A stretch of DNA of 64,000 bases from an uncultured Gammaproteobacteria bacterium. Its GTDB lineage: Bacteria > Pseudomonadota > Gammaproteobacteria > Eutrophobiales > Eutrophobiaceae. This document shows, piece after piece, positions 27,321-35,360 of this stretch. The stretch lies in NCBI GenBank assembly GCA_943788005.1, contig CALSOP010000002.1, positions 186,001-250,000 of the forward strand. Reading direction: 5' to 3'. Below the pieces are notes generated by a model. It did no database searches, was not told where the DNA came from, and saw only the letters and a program-made list of their open reading frames with translations. The translations under genes and the position numbers were made by a program. Positions within the stretch are counted from its first letter, which is position 1. Each line of letters begins with the position of its first letter.

Positions 27321-27473
27321 ATGCCTTTTTTAACAAAGCCACTAACCAAGAAAGAAGAGCGTGAGTTCTACGAGAAGCAAGTTCCTAAATCTGGTTTTCG
27401 TGTCCAGCATCGGCAGAAACCTGCAAGCCGACCAAAGTCAGGCAGCACCCCCAAGGAGAATGGCAATGGTTAA
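27321..27473 (+). CDS. Small hypothetical protein (50 aa)
   Basis: An ATG preceded by AGAGGAGA at good spacing opens a 50-residue basic protein starting MPFLTKPLTKKEEREFYEKQ and ending KSGSTPKENGNG. It contains no TM segment and no recognisable domain; it looks disordered and charged. Its stop codon overlaps the start of the next small gene, so the two are probably translated together. Small basic genes of this sort are common in mobile islands. The strong ribosome site is the main reason for calling it. Confidence 0.5.
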   Translation: MPFLTKPLTKKEEREFYEKQVPKSGFRVQHRQKPASRPKSGSTPKENGNG

Positions 27474-27732
27474 ACGAATAGACGATGACCACGTAATCCC
27501 GAGCTGCTCTGCTCACGCTAGTCATAGGCGTTTGTTTGAGAAAAAAAATAGTACTGCAATAGCCGAAAAGATGGGTGGCAGACAATTTTACTACGTTAAC
27601 AAGTGCCTTCGTGTTGGGCTGAATAATGAAGACAGAAAAGAACTCGCCGCATTAAAGCGCAGTGCTGATGAGGTCAAGGTCAAGAAACGCAGCAACGTAA
27701 TTGACTTGAAGACTGCGAAAGTTATTCGTTAA
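27466..27732 (+). CDS. Small hypothetical protein (88 aa)
   Basis: The start at 27466 (MVKRIDDDHVIPSC) lies 7 nt after GGAG and overlaps the end of the preceding small gene by 8 bp. An in-frame ATG two codons upstream sits too close to the same site. The 88-residue product is basic, with VGLNNEDRKELAALKRSADE in a probable helix and KKRSNVIDLKTAKVIR at the end. I do not recognise it. The IS3-type element begins 38 bp after its stop. Confidence 0.5.
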   Translation: MVKRIDDDHVIPSCSAHASHRRLFEKKNSTAIAEKMGGRQFYYVNKCLRVGLNNEDRKELAALKRSADEVKVKKRSNVIDLKTAKVIR

Positions 27733-27770
27733 TCAACATCTACTTTAACTGTAAAGATAAATTATTTTTT

Positions 27771-27834
27771 TGTACCCCGTCAGCACCATGTGGACCAACT
27801 AGCCTGATTGTCTAAGAGATAGTTTTAGTTCATC
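27771..27834 (+). repeat. Left inverted repeat of the IS element
   Basis: It runs from TGTACCCCGTCAGCACC to TTAGTTCATC. Against the reverse complement of the right end it shares TGTAC, CGTCA, TGGAC, TAGC, TAAGAGA and TTAGTTCATC in order, with small gaps. Confidence 0.8.
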
Positions 27835-27853
27835 GTTAACCCAAGAGGAAACG

Positions 27854-28216
27854 ATGATGACAAGTAAAAGAAGTGTAGAACATACTGTGCGCGATATTCG
27901 TCGACGCACCCGTAAAAAATATTCAGCAGAAGAAAAAATTCGTATCGTACTTGAAGGCTTACGTGGCGAAGAAAGCATCGCTGAGCTATGTCGCAAGGAA
28001 GGACTAAACCCAAATGTTTACTACCGTTGGTCGAAAGACTTTCTGGAGGCAGGTAAGAAACGTTTATCAGGCGATATCGTACGTGAAGCGACCTCAGATG
28101 AAGTCAAAGAACTGCGTGCTGAAACATCTGCGCTGAAAGAAACCTTAGGCGAAGTAGTCATGGAGAATCGGCTGCTTAAAAAAAGCGTGCTCGGGGATGG
28201 GGAGGACGATATATGA
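27854..28216 (+). CDS. IS3-family transposase OrfA (helix-turn-helix protein)
   Basis: OrfA has 120 residues. KYSAEEKIRIVLEGLRGEES followed by IAELCRKEGLNPNVYYRWSK is the DNA-binding helix-turn-helix typical of IS3 OrfA, and the C-terminal part with ELRAETSALKETLGEVVMEN is a leucine-zipper-like coiled coil. GAGGAAAC precedes the ATG. The gene overlaps orfB in an ATGA, so orfB is probably translated by restart; many IS3 elements instead use a -1 frameshift to make the OrfAB fusion. Both frames are intact. Confidence 0.9.
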   Translation: MMTSKRSVEHTVRDIRRRTRKKYSAEEKIRIVLEGLRGEESIAELCRKEGLNPNVYYRWSKDFLEAGKKRLSGDIVREATSDEVKELRAETSALKETLGEVVMENRLLKKSVLGDGEDDI

Positions 28217-29211
28217 GGTACTTAGCATCGGATAAAGTCGAGATTATTCAACTGGTACAGAACTCAGATCTGTCGGTTCGACAAACGCTGACTCGGCTGG
28301 ACATTCATAAGTCCACTTTTTACAACTGGCTCAAACGTTATGAAGAGAATGGCGTTGATGGCTTGGAAGACAAGAAGCCGATTCCCCATGCGGTATGGAA
28401 TAAAATCACCGAAGACCACTGTGAAGCCGTTATTGAGTTAGCCTTAGAGAAGCCTGATTTGTCTCCACGAGAGTTAGCCGTAAATTACACTGACAACAAG
28501 GCTTACTTCGTCTCAGAATCCACGGTGTACAGGCTGCTGAAAGAACAAGACTTAATTACCAGTCCGGCCTATATCCTGATGGAGGCCAGTGATAAGTTTC
28601 AACAGCCCACTACGCGCGTGAATGAGATGTGGCAAACGGATTTTACCTATTTCAAGATTATCGGTTGGGGTTGGTATTACTTATCCACGGTATTAGATGA
28701 TTACTCACGTTACATTATTGCCTGGCGTTTATGTACGGGCATGAGTAGCCGTGATGTCTCTGATACGCTGGATGACGCCTTACGCTTTACGGGACTTGAT
28801 ACAGTAAAGGTAAATCATAAACCGCGTTTACTCAGTGACAATGGCCCGTGTTATATCTCCGGTGAATTAGCCGATTACCTTGAAGAAAACGGTATGACGC
28901 ACACTCGAGGTCGACCTTATCATCCACAAACACAAGGCAAGATAGAGCGCTGGCATCGTTCAATGAAGAATCAGATATTACTTCACCACTATTATTTCCC
29001 CGGGGAACTGGAGGAACAGTTGCAGCGTTTTGTGAGTTATTACAACCATGAGCGTTATCATGAATCACTTGATAACCTGACACCGGCTGATGTCTTTTAT
29101 GGGCGTGGCGAAGAAATACTAAGTCAACGAGAGCTAATCAAACAAAACACGTTAGCGATGAGACGACAAATGCATTACGATAAACAACAAGTGAAGCACA
29201 TAACCTATTGA
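28213..29211 (+). CDS. IS3-family transposase OrfB (DDE integrase)
   Basis: OrfB has 332 residues. The N-terminal helix-turn-helix (VRQTLTRLDIHKSTFYNWLK, about residues 20-40) precedes an rve integrase core with the catalytic triad visible as WQTDFTYF (D), LLSDNGPC (D) and QGKIERWHRSMK (E). No stops or frameshifts are present, so the element may still be able to move. The stop codon lies inside the right inverted repeat. Confidence 0.93.
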   Translation: MRYLASDKVEIIQLVQNSDLSVRQTLTRLDIHKSTFYNWLKRYEENGVDGLEDKKPIPHAVWNKITEDHCEAVIELALEKPDLSPRELAVNYTDNKAYFVSESTVYRLLKEQDLITSPAYILMEASDKFQQPTTRVNEMWQTDFTYFKIIGWGWYYLSTVLDDYSRYIIAWRLCTGMSSRDVSDTLDDALRFTGLDTVKVNHKPRLLSDNGPCYISGELADYLEENGMTHTRGRPYHPQTQGKIERWHRSMKNQILLHHYYFPGELEEQLQRFVSYYNHERYHESLDNLTPADVFYGRGEEILSQRELIKQNTLAMRRQMHYDKQQVKHITY

Positions 29212-29271
29212 TGAACTAATGTGTCTCTTAAATCAAACCGCTACCTGTCCAAAAGGTTTTGACGACGTACA
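29210..29271 (-). repeat. Right inverted repeat of the IS element
   Basis: It starts GATGAACTAA and ends GACGACGTACA, the imperfect reverse complement of the left end over about 62 bp. Confidence 0.8.
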
Positions 29272-29273
29272 CC

Positions 29274-29813
29274 GGTGTACAGAGTCTTGCTTTCTCTGAA
29301 TTTTGCCCATCCGTCACTCTCGAATGCGGCCAACCGGGTGATGAGTATGGGATTCAGTTAGCGACTCATTATGTCGAGAAAACACTCCACCTTGAGGCAC
29401 TAGTACCTGAATCAGGAATAGAAAATAAAATCGATCTCTATCACACAATTGGCATAGCAAAAATACCTGAAGAACTTGATTTCAGTTTTAACGGCGACAA
29501 AGCAGACATTGAATTTGTTAAAGGCATTGAAACATTAAATTTTGAAGAAATATCTGACGATACTTTATTGGGAAAAGTGAAAGATAATATTACCAAACCA
29601 CTTATCGTTATTAACGAAGAAGGAGAAGATATTTTTGATAACTATTTTTCAATCAATGATAACAACATAATGACAAAACTAGCGATTGTCCCGGCAATGC
29701 TCACAACAGATAAAGATATAGTGAGACAAGATTGCTTATGTTACTTGATGGAGAGATATGATCTTGAACAAGGTGAAAAAATATTAAAAGACAATGCCGC
29801 CTTATGGGCATAA
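29274..29813 (+). pseudogene. C-terminal fragment of an M14/succinylglutamate desuccinylase-aspartoacylase type protein, 5' end lost at the IS
   Basis: About 180 residues remain. CPSVTLECGQPGDEYGIQLA is the C-terminal active-site segment of the AstE/ASPA-like M14 zinc carboxypeptidases, where the Glu acts in catalysis; the zinc-binding HxxE part that should precede it is absent. The frame runs backward straight into the right inverted repeat of the insertion sequence, and the only start codon (TTG 29259) lies inside the repeat. No piece of the missing N-terminus is found on the left side of the element, so a deletion or recombination accompanied or followed insertion. The remaining C-terminal part (TTDKDIVRQDCLCYLMERYD) is unremarkable. 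Confidence 0.7.
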
Positions 29814-29888
29814 ACAACATCTTTTACACGCAATGCTATTGGGCATTAGCATTTCGCTTAGACATAAGTTTTATATTGCATCATTAAT

Positions 29889-30755
29889 ATGGTCAGAAAC
29901 AGGACACTGGGAAATACAAGTATTAATTTTTTCCCTGTTGGATTAGGCGCCATGCCCTTGTCTCTTGAAGGCCATCCCAATGAAGCACAAGCATTAGAGG
30001 TGCTTAATACTTTTGTTAATGGCGGTGGTAATTTCATTGATACAGCCAATGTCTATTGTGTTGATGATTCAGATGTAGGCCATAATGAACAATTAATTGC
30101 AAAGGCACTAAAGCAATATAAAAATGCCAATGATATCTTTGTTGGCTCTAAAGGCGGACTAAGACGACCCAAAGGGAAATGGACCGTCGACGCCAGTCCT
30201 GCATGGTTAAGGCAATCGTGCGAGAAAAGTTTGCAGGATTTGAATTCCGATTCAATATTCCTGTATCAACTACACACTCCTGATCCAGATATCCCGCTGA
30301 CAGACTCTATTGGCGAACTCTCAAAACTACAAGAAGAAGGCAAGGTACAACACATTGGTTTATCGAATGTTAATGTTGAGCATATCGAATCAGCTCTATC
30401 TATAACCCAAATCATGTCTGTTCAAAATCGATGTAATCTATTTGAGCGAACATCATTCAAGAACGGCGTGATTCAGTTTTGTGAGAACAATAACATTACC
30501 TTTATTGCGCACAGTCCTGTCGGTGGGCATTACCAACATTCGCAACGCGGTGATAATTTTTTGTTGAAAAAACTTGCTAAAAAATACGCTGCTTCGACTT
30601 ATCAGATTATGATCGCCTGGTTATTATACAAAAGCAGATCTATATTCCCTATTCCCGGTGCAAGTAAAACCAGCAGCATCAAGGATAGTATTCAAGCAGT
30701 TAATGTGAAATTAAGTAAAGAAGATATGCAATCACTGGAAGCAAACATCAATTAA
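29889..30755 (+). CDS. Aldo/keto reductase
   Basis: This 288-residue NADPH-dependent oxidoreductase has the AKR (alpha/beta)8 barrel. Visible motifs are FIDTANVYCVDDSDVG (catalytic Asp and Tyr), GSKGGLRRPKGKW (Lys), the HTPDPDIPLTDSI segment where the active-site His lies, and the C-terminal cofactor loop IPIPGASKTSSIKDS (here FPIPGASKTSS). Length is slightly short but complete. It follows the truncated M14 gene by 75 bp and converges on the CBS gene (3 bp gap). The substrate is unknown; the layout resembles general stress AKRs. Confidence 0.92.
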   Translation: MVRNRTLGNTSINFFPVGLGAMPLSLEGHPNEAQALEVLNTFVNGGGNFIDTANVYCVDDSDVGHNEQLIAKALKQYKNANDIFVGSKGGLRRPKGKWTVDASPAWLRQSCEKSLQDLNSDSIFLYQLHTPDPDIPLTDSIGELSKLQEEGKVQHIGLSNVNVEHIESALSITQIMSVQNRCNLFERTSFKNGVIQFCENNNITFIAHSPVGGHYQHSQRGDNFLLKKLAKKYAASTYQIMIAWLLYKSRSIFPIPGASKTSSIKDSIQAVNVKLSKEDMQSLEANIN

Positions 30756-30758
30756 ACT

Positions 30759-31193
30759 TTAGTTTACTGTATTGCCTTGTTGTTTATCATGATTTGATTC
30801 AAGCACCTTAAATATATCTCGCCAACTAATTATTCCAATCGGCTTATGATTCTCATCAACTACAGGGATGCAAGAAAGATTGTGATTATTAAATATTTTA
30901 ATTGCGTCATAGATTCCTGCATCAGGCAATAAAGTCACAGGTCTTCTGCTCATTATTTGATGCGCTCTTTTATTAAGAGTTGCCACATCCTTGCTAGTCT
31001 CAGCAGCAGTACCAAGGTTTGGGCTCAAGGCGCTTAAATAATCTCTATCTGAAATAACACCTATTAATTCACCTTGTTCGACAACAAGTAAATGGTGCAA
31101 CCGTGTGTTATCAAATATTTCTTTCATCACATTCAATGAGTCATCCATTGTAATCGTCACTACAGTCTTACTCATTATATTTTCTACGACCAT
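30759..31193 (-). CDS. CBS-domain pair protein
   Basis: The 144-residue cytosolic protein is made of two CBS domains and little else: MSKTVVTITMDDSLNVMKEI with GVISDRDYLSAL, then MSRRPVTLLPDAGIYDAIKI with GIISWRDIFKVL. Paired CBS domains (a Bateman module) usually bind adenine nucleotides and regulate a partner; stand-alone versions are widespread and mostly uncharacterised. It converges on the aldo/keto reductase gene with 3 bp between stops and has its own upstream region of 90 bp. Confidence 0.9.
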   Translation of the reverse strand: MVVENIMSKTVVTITMDDSLNVMKEIFDNTRLHHLLVVEQGELIGVISDRDYLSALSPNLGTAAETSKDVATLNKRAHQIMSRRPVTLLPDAGIYDAIKIFNNHNLSCIPVVDENHKPIGIISWRDIFKVLESNHDKQQGNTVN

Positions 31194-31283
31194 CAGTTTT
31201 CTTAACTCCTTGTCGAGTTATTACAGACAATCTTTTTTCTTACCTAATTATCGACCTGTAAATTAAAAACTGAAGCATAAAAA

Positions 31284-31853
31284 TCACTCAAATACTATTT
31301 CCCAGACAAATAGCTCGCTAATTAAGTTTGCTAATTTTCCACTGTTTCTTTGGATTTTCTTTTTGTTTGTATACTTATTATATTCTTGAGAATCAAGATG
31401 AGCATATCCTTCAGCGAGGTTATGTCCATACTTCTCTATAACAAAATTTCCCGAAGTAGTAGCCCATAAAACCTTTTCATTAGTATATTGCACACCATCA
31501 CCAAGAACCATAGGTTCACCAATTTCGTCATTGGGGAAACCCGAATACTTATCTTCATATGCGCTTACCAGCTTGCGAAATGCCTTTGAGTCGAAACTTA
31601 AAGAAACAGTGACAAGCGAAGCATCATAAAATAAATACAATACTGATACAGGTACCCCATCGATTTTCTGTTTCCGTTTACATTCAATTTCTCTTTTCTC
31701 ACTATTTCGATTTCGGCAATATTGTTCGGAAAATTCCTCGGTTAATTCATCGCCTATTTTGAGACCATTTATGTCAAACTCAGGCTTTTCGCTGGCATAG
31801 ACAGTCGCAGAGACAAGTAAAACGGGTAACAAGAGTAGTTTTTCAAGCGCCAT
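31284..31853 (-). CDS. Hypothetical exported protein
   Basis: Starting at 31853 (MALEKLLLLPVLLVSATVYA) gives 189 residues with a clear signal peptide cut after TVYA; an ATG six codons upstream is less likely. The mature part holds FDINGLKIGDELTEEF and a Cys pair (EQYCRNRNSEKREIEC) that could form a disulfide, followed by a probably beta-rich domain. I do not recognise a family, though the 'GLKIGD' opening is like small periplasmic proteins that compare a scaled structural repeat. It lies between the CBS gene and the AddA-like helicase, both on the same strand. Confidence 0.6.
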   Translation of the reverse strand: MALEKLLLLPVLLVSATVYASEKPEFDINGLKIGDELTEEFSEQYCRNRNSEKREIECKRKQKIDGVPVSVLYLFYDASLVTVSLSFDSKAFRKLVSAYEDKYSGFPNDEIGEPMVLGDGVQYTNEKVLWATTSGNFVIEKYGHNLAEGYAHLDSQEYNKYTNKKKIQRNSGKLANLISELFVWEIVFE

Positions 31854-31958
31854 GACTATTTCATATATCAAATAAGAACTGTCTGATAATTCTAGGTCAT
31901 ATTCTGCTAAAAGCTCGTGCTATCGGGTTCAGTTTTGAACTCAATTTATACCGTTATA

Positions 31959-34900
31959 TCAATCTTTATAACTCCACTCTCGCCAGCCCTGTAATAAGGG
32001 AAAGTATAAACCCAGCTTTATATTCTCTTCACCAAGTTGTTTCATCAATGCACCGTACTTTTCCAATTGTTCCTTATAACGTTCCTGCTCATGATCAAGA
32101 AATGCATCACGATTTGCACCTTCATGGCGACTGGTTTTGTAATCTATGATCCAACGACAGCCGTTTTCATCGATAAAGGTTCTGTCCAGTATGGCATTGC
32201 TCAATTTATCGTTAACCATACCGCTAATTGGATATTCATTTTCTTGTTGTTTATGTTTAGTAGAGAGTATCCATTGTCCATGTTCATCGTTGACCATGTT
32301 TAATAAAGCTTTAATCACACGTTGTACGGCATCCGCTCGTTCGCTATCCGGTACACCGAGTTGTTTTAACGCATTATCAAAACCTTCTTGCTCCTTATTG
32401 ATCCGTTCCGGTGTCCACTTGGCTATACCTTGTTCAGCAATGCATTGAATCGCGCTGTGTACGACTGAACCGATATGTTTAATGGTCTCTCCTGCCCATT
32501 CGAATTCGATCAAGACTGACTCTACGTCAGTTTCAGCTTCGTCTGCTGTAGCTTGTTGCCATGTTAAGCCTGCCGGTAGCTCGGGATGCTGCCAATCTGT
32601 GCTTAGGCGTTTCGTTTCTTGTTTAACCACAAGCTTCGATTCCGCTTCGCCTTGCTCAGTCGTTGCTGGCATGTGTTTTTCATAGGCCGCTTTTACCATT
32701 GGCCATAGGTGCGACAACAAGGAACGGCTTTGTGGTTCACAATTGAGTTCGCCTTTGGTTTCTTTCAGGCTTGCATGGCCGATGAGATGACAGGTTTTTC
32801 TGGTGCGGGTTGTTGCGACATACAACAACCGCGCATCTTCATAGCGTTGCTTGGCTTTATCTGTATTATTAATGTAATCGTAGATCGGCGCTTGATACTG
32901 TCCCGCTTCGCGTATAGGTGCTAACACAAGGTCTTCTTGTCCATGATCACGTTGACGTAATAACCAGACCAGTAAATCACCCTGGTTAGACCGCGGCGAA
33001 CGACCTAGCCCCGGCAGAATGACATGATCAAACTCCAGTCCTTTGGCCTTGTGTATTGTCATCACTTGTATTTGATTATCGGCATTTAGATCGGGCGCGG
33101 CATATAATTGACTGACATCATCAATTAATTCTTGTAAGTCTTCTATCGAACTACCTTGATCCAGCGTTTCGAGTAGCGCGAGGTAAGTTAAACAATTTTC
33201 CAAATCGGTTTTGTTTGACAAGGTGGCCGGGCCACCGAGTTGTATCCAGAATGATTCGATTGCATCGCGTATCGGTAGACGATGTCTTAGTTTTTGTGTG
33301 GTTTCATAGATAGTTTTGAAATCTTGCAGCCGAGATTGTTGTTCGTCTTGCAACTGCTTAACTAATCCTGCATCGCAAATACATTCCCAGACTGTTCTCT
33401 CGCGGCTTTTATCACACAAAATGTATAAGGATTCAAGGCTTAAACCACACCACGGTGCACGCAAGCACGCTAACCAGGCAACGCGATCGGCTTGAAACAG
33501 AAAGGCGCGCGTTAAGGCAAGGAGATCCTGTATTGATGGCTGATTGCCCAAACCTTCTATATCAATCGCTTTAAAACCGATCTGCTCTATCCTTAAGGCC
33601 GGGACAATCTCGGCCAGATGCGAACGGCTACGTACCAGGATGGCAATATTATCGTCTGGCTCGGCCTGTTTTATTTCTTGAATGATCTCTAATACATGCT
33701 GTGATTCTTTTTTACAGGCGCGACCATAGAGCGGATGAACCCTGACGTTATTACTCGATGTGACTTTATCAAATGCATCTGCACTGCTATAGGACACCGC
33801 ACCGGTAATGAGATCATCTTGCCTGGGGAATATATTAGTAAAACTGTCATTCACCCATTCAACCAATCCTTGCTGCGAGCGAAAGTTAACACTGAGGCGC
33901 AATGCTTCGAGCGGGATGTTACCGAGCGATGCATCATGAAATGTTTTTATAAACAAACTCACTTCTGCTTCACGAAAACGATAGATGGATTGCATTGGGT
34001 CGCCGACCAGAAACAGACTACGACCATCATCCATTGACCATTCACGCGTTAAGCGTTGCAACAAACGATATTGATTAGCCGAGATATCCTGATACTCGTC
34101 CACCAATAAATGTTTAATATGATAATCCAGTTGCAAGGCCTGTTCTGTCGGGGCATCGTCTGTGCCTAATGCATTCACTGCGGATTCGGCAATACCAATA
34201 AAATCCATTTGATTACGCTCGGCAAAGATTAAACGTAGTTGACCGGCGGCGAGTTTGAGTAACTCGCATAAGGCATTAACGATTAACCATTCTGCATCAG
34301 TATAACTTGCCGATGGTAAGGTATTGATCGTTGCCAAACTGTGTTGCAAGCCTTCCACTTTTTGTAATTCAGTTAATAAGCCTTGTATTTGTTTTTTCTT
34401 GCTCGCGCGTTCATCCGCTGCCAGCTTGTTACCACTAGCTGGAGGAAAACCATTCTTGACGGTATGTTGTTTGCGCCACGTACCCGTCTTGGTCAGTAAT
34501 AACTCCGTTATTCCGCGCCAGAGTTCCAGGCTATTCGCATTGTTATCCGGCATGCTTGTTATTGATAAACATGACGTAATTACATTGTCCGGATCAGTCT
34601 CTGCCAGGTTTGTTGCAGCAAACTGTATTAACTCTAGTAATTCATTTTCAAATTCTTTTGGAAACAATGCGGCGGTAATGCTTAACTGATCTTCTATAAG
34701 CCTGACCAAGGCCTGTTCCATATCATTTCGATCATGGTCCTGTACGACATAGGCTAACCATTGATCACGCTTCTTTAACATATCGACGATCAGGTTTTTA
34801 ATACGTGGTAAATCGTTATCCAGATGAAACACAAGGTTCGCAATCGCCTCTGACCAACCTGCCCCACTTTCCAGTTCGGCCAATGTAATGATTGCCGCTT

Positions 34901-35360
34901 GTTGATAGAGGTGCTCCGCGTCATCCAATGTTTCCGGTTGCGTACCCAGTCGCGCCAACATCGGCATCTGTCGCGTTAGATGTGCACAGAGTGAATCAAT
35001 GGTTTGTAAGCGTAAGCGACCAGGGTTTTCAATGACCTGCCAACCCTTTTCCTGATCGCGTTTTAATGCTGCCTTAGCTAATTTGAACGTCGTTCTCTCA
35101 TTTTCGGATTCGGGTTCTACATTGCTGTTCATTACCGTATTTAAAGCATCGAGAATTCGGCACTGCATTTCGGCTGCTGCCTTGCGGGTAAAGGTTATAG
35201 CGATAATCTCTTCCGGCGCATCGACCAATGACAACAATCTTAAATAGCGTTGTATCAATAAACCGGTTTTACCCGAACCCGCGGGCGCTTGAATGATGAA
35301 AGATTGATCTGGCGCTAGCGCTTGTTGTCTTGCTTCATGATCGACGATGGGCTTAGACAT
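31959..35360 (-). CDS. AddA-like UvrD-family helicase/nuclease (double-strand break repair)
   Basis: The start MSKPIVDHEARQQALAPDQS at 35360 overlaps the end of the upstream gene in ATGTCTAA and gives 1133 residues. Superfamily 1 helicase motifs appear in order: Walker A QAPAGSGKTGLL, Ia AITFTRKAAAEM, II HLLVDEYQDISANQ, III LFLVGDPMQSIYRFREAE, V MTIHKAKGLEFDHVILPGL and VI LLYVATTRTRK. The C-terminus has a RecB/AddA-like nuclease (LDRTFIDENGC, WIIDYKTSRHEG, YKEQLEKYGALM). With the AddB-like partner it should process double-strand ends for RecA loading, in place of or beside RecBCD, which is not in the window. Confidence 0.9.
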   Translation of the reverse strand: MSKPIVDHEARQQALAPDQSFIIQAPAGSGKTGLLIQRYLRLLSLVDAPEEIIAITFTRKAAAEMQCRILDALNTVMNSNVEPESENERTTFKLAKAALKRDQEKGWQVIENPGRLRLQTIDSLCAHLTRQMPMLARLGTQPETLDDAEHLYQQAAIITLAELESGAGWSEAIANLVFHLDNDLPRIKNLIVDMLKKRDQWLAYVVQDHDRNDMEQALVRLIEDQLSITAALFPKEFENELLELIQFAATNLAETDPDNVITSCLSITSMPDNNANSLELWRGITELLLTKTGTWRKQHTVKNGFPPASGNKLAADERASKKKQIQGLLTELQKVEGLQHSLATINTLPSASYTDAEWLIVNALCELLKLAAGQLRLIFAERNQMDFIGIAESAVNALGTDDAPTEQALQLDYHIKHLLVDEYQDISANQYRLLQRLTREWSMDDGRSLFLVGDPMQSIYRFREAEVSLFIKTFHDASLGNIPLEALRLSVNFRSQQGLVEWVNDSFTNIFPRQDDLITGAVSYSSADAFDKVTSSNNVRVHPLYGRACKKESQHVLEIIQEIKQAEPDDNIAILVRSRSHLAEIVPALRIEQIGFKAIDIEGLGNQPSIQDLLALTRAFLFQADRVAWLACLRAPWCGLSLESLYILCDKSRERTVWECICDAGLVKQLQDEQQSRLQDFKTIYETTQKLRHRLPIRDAIESFWIQLGGPATLSNKTDLENCLTYLALLETLDQGSSIEDLQELIDDVSQLYAAPDLNADNQIQVMTIHKAKGLEFDHVILPGLGRSPRSNQGDLLVWLLRQRDHGQEDLVLAPIREAGQYQAPIYDYINNTDKAKQRYEDARLLYVATTRTRKTCHLIGHASLKETKGELNCEPQSRSLLSHLWPMVKAAYEKHMPATTEQGEAESKLVVKQETKRLSTDWQHPELPAGLTWQQATADEAETDVESVLIEFEWAGETIKHIGSVVHSAIQCIAEQGIAKWTPERINKEQEGFDNALKQLGVPDSERADAVQRVIKALLNMVNDEHGQWILSTKHKQQENEYPISGMVNDKLSNAILDRTFIDENGCRWIIDYKTSRHEGANRDAFLDHEQERYKEQLEKYGALMKQLGEENIKLGLYFPLLQGWREWSYKD

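Larger units (their letters stand above)
27771..29271 (+). mobile_element. Complete two-ORF insertion sequence of IS3 type (about 1.5 kb)
   Basis: The element is bounded by long imperfect inverted repeats beginning TGTAC and ending GTACA, with orfA and orfB between them. 5'-TG...CA-3' ends are typical of the IS3 family. Flanking bases are TTT on the left and CCG on the right, so no 3-4 bp target duplication is seen. The element borders a gene fragment on its right side. Confidence 0.85.
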
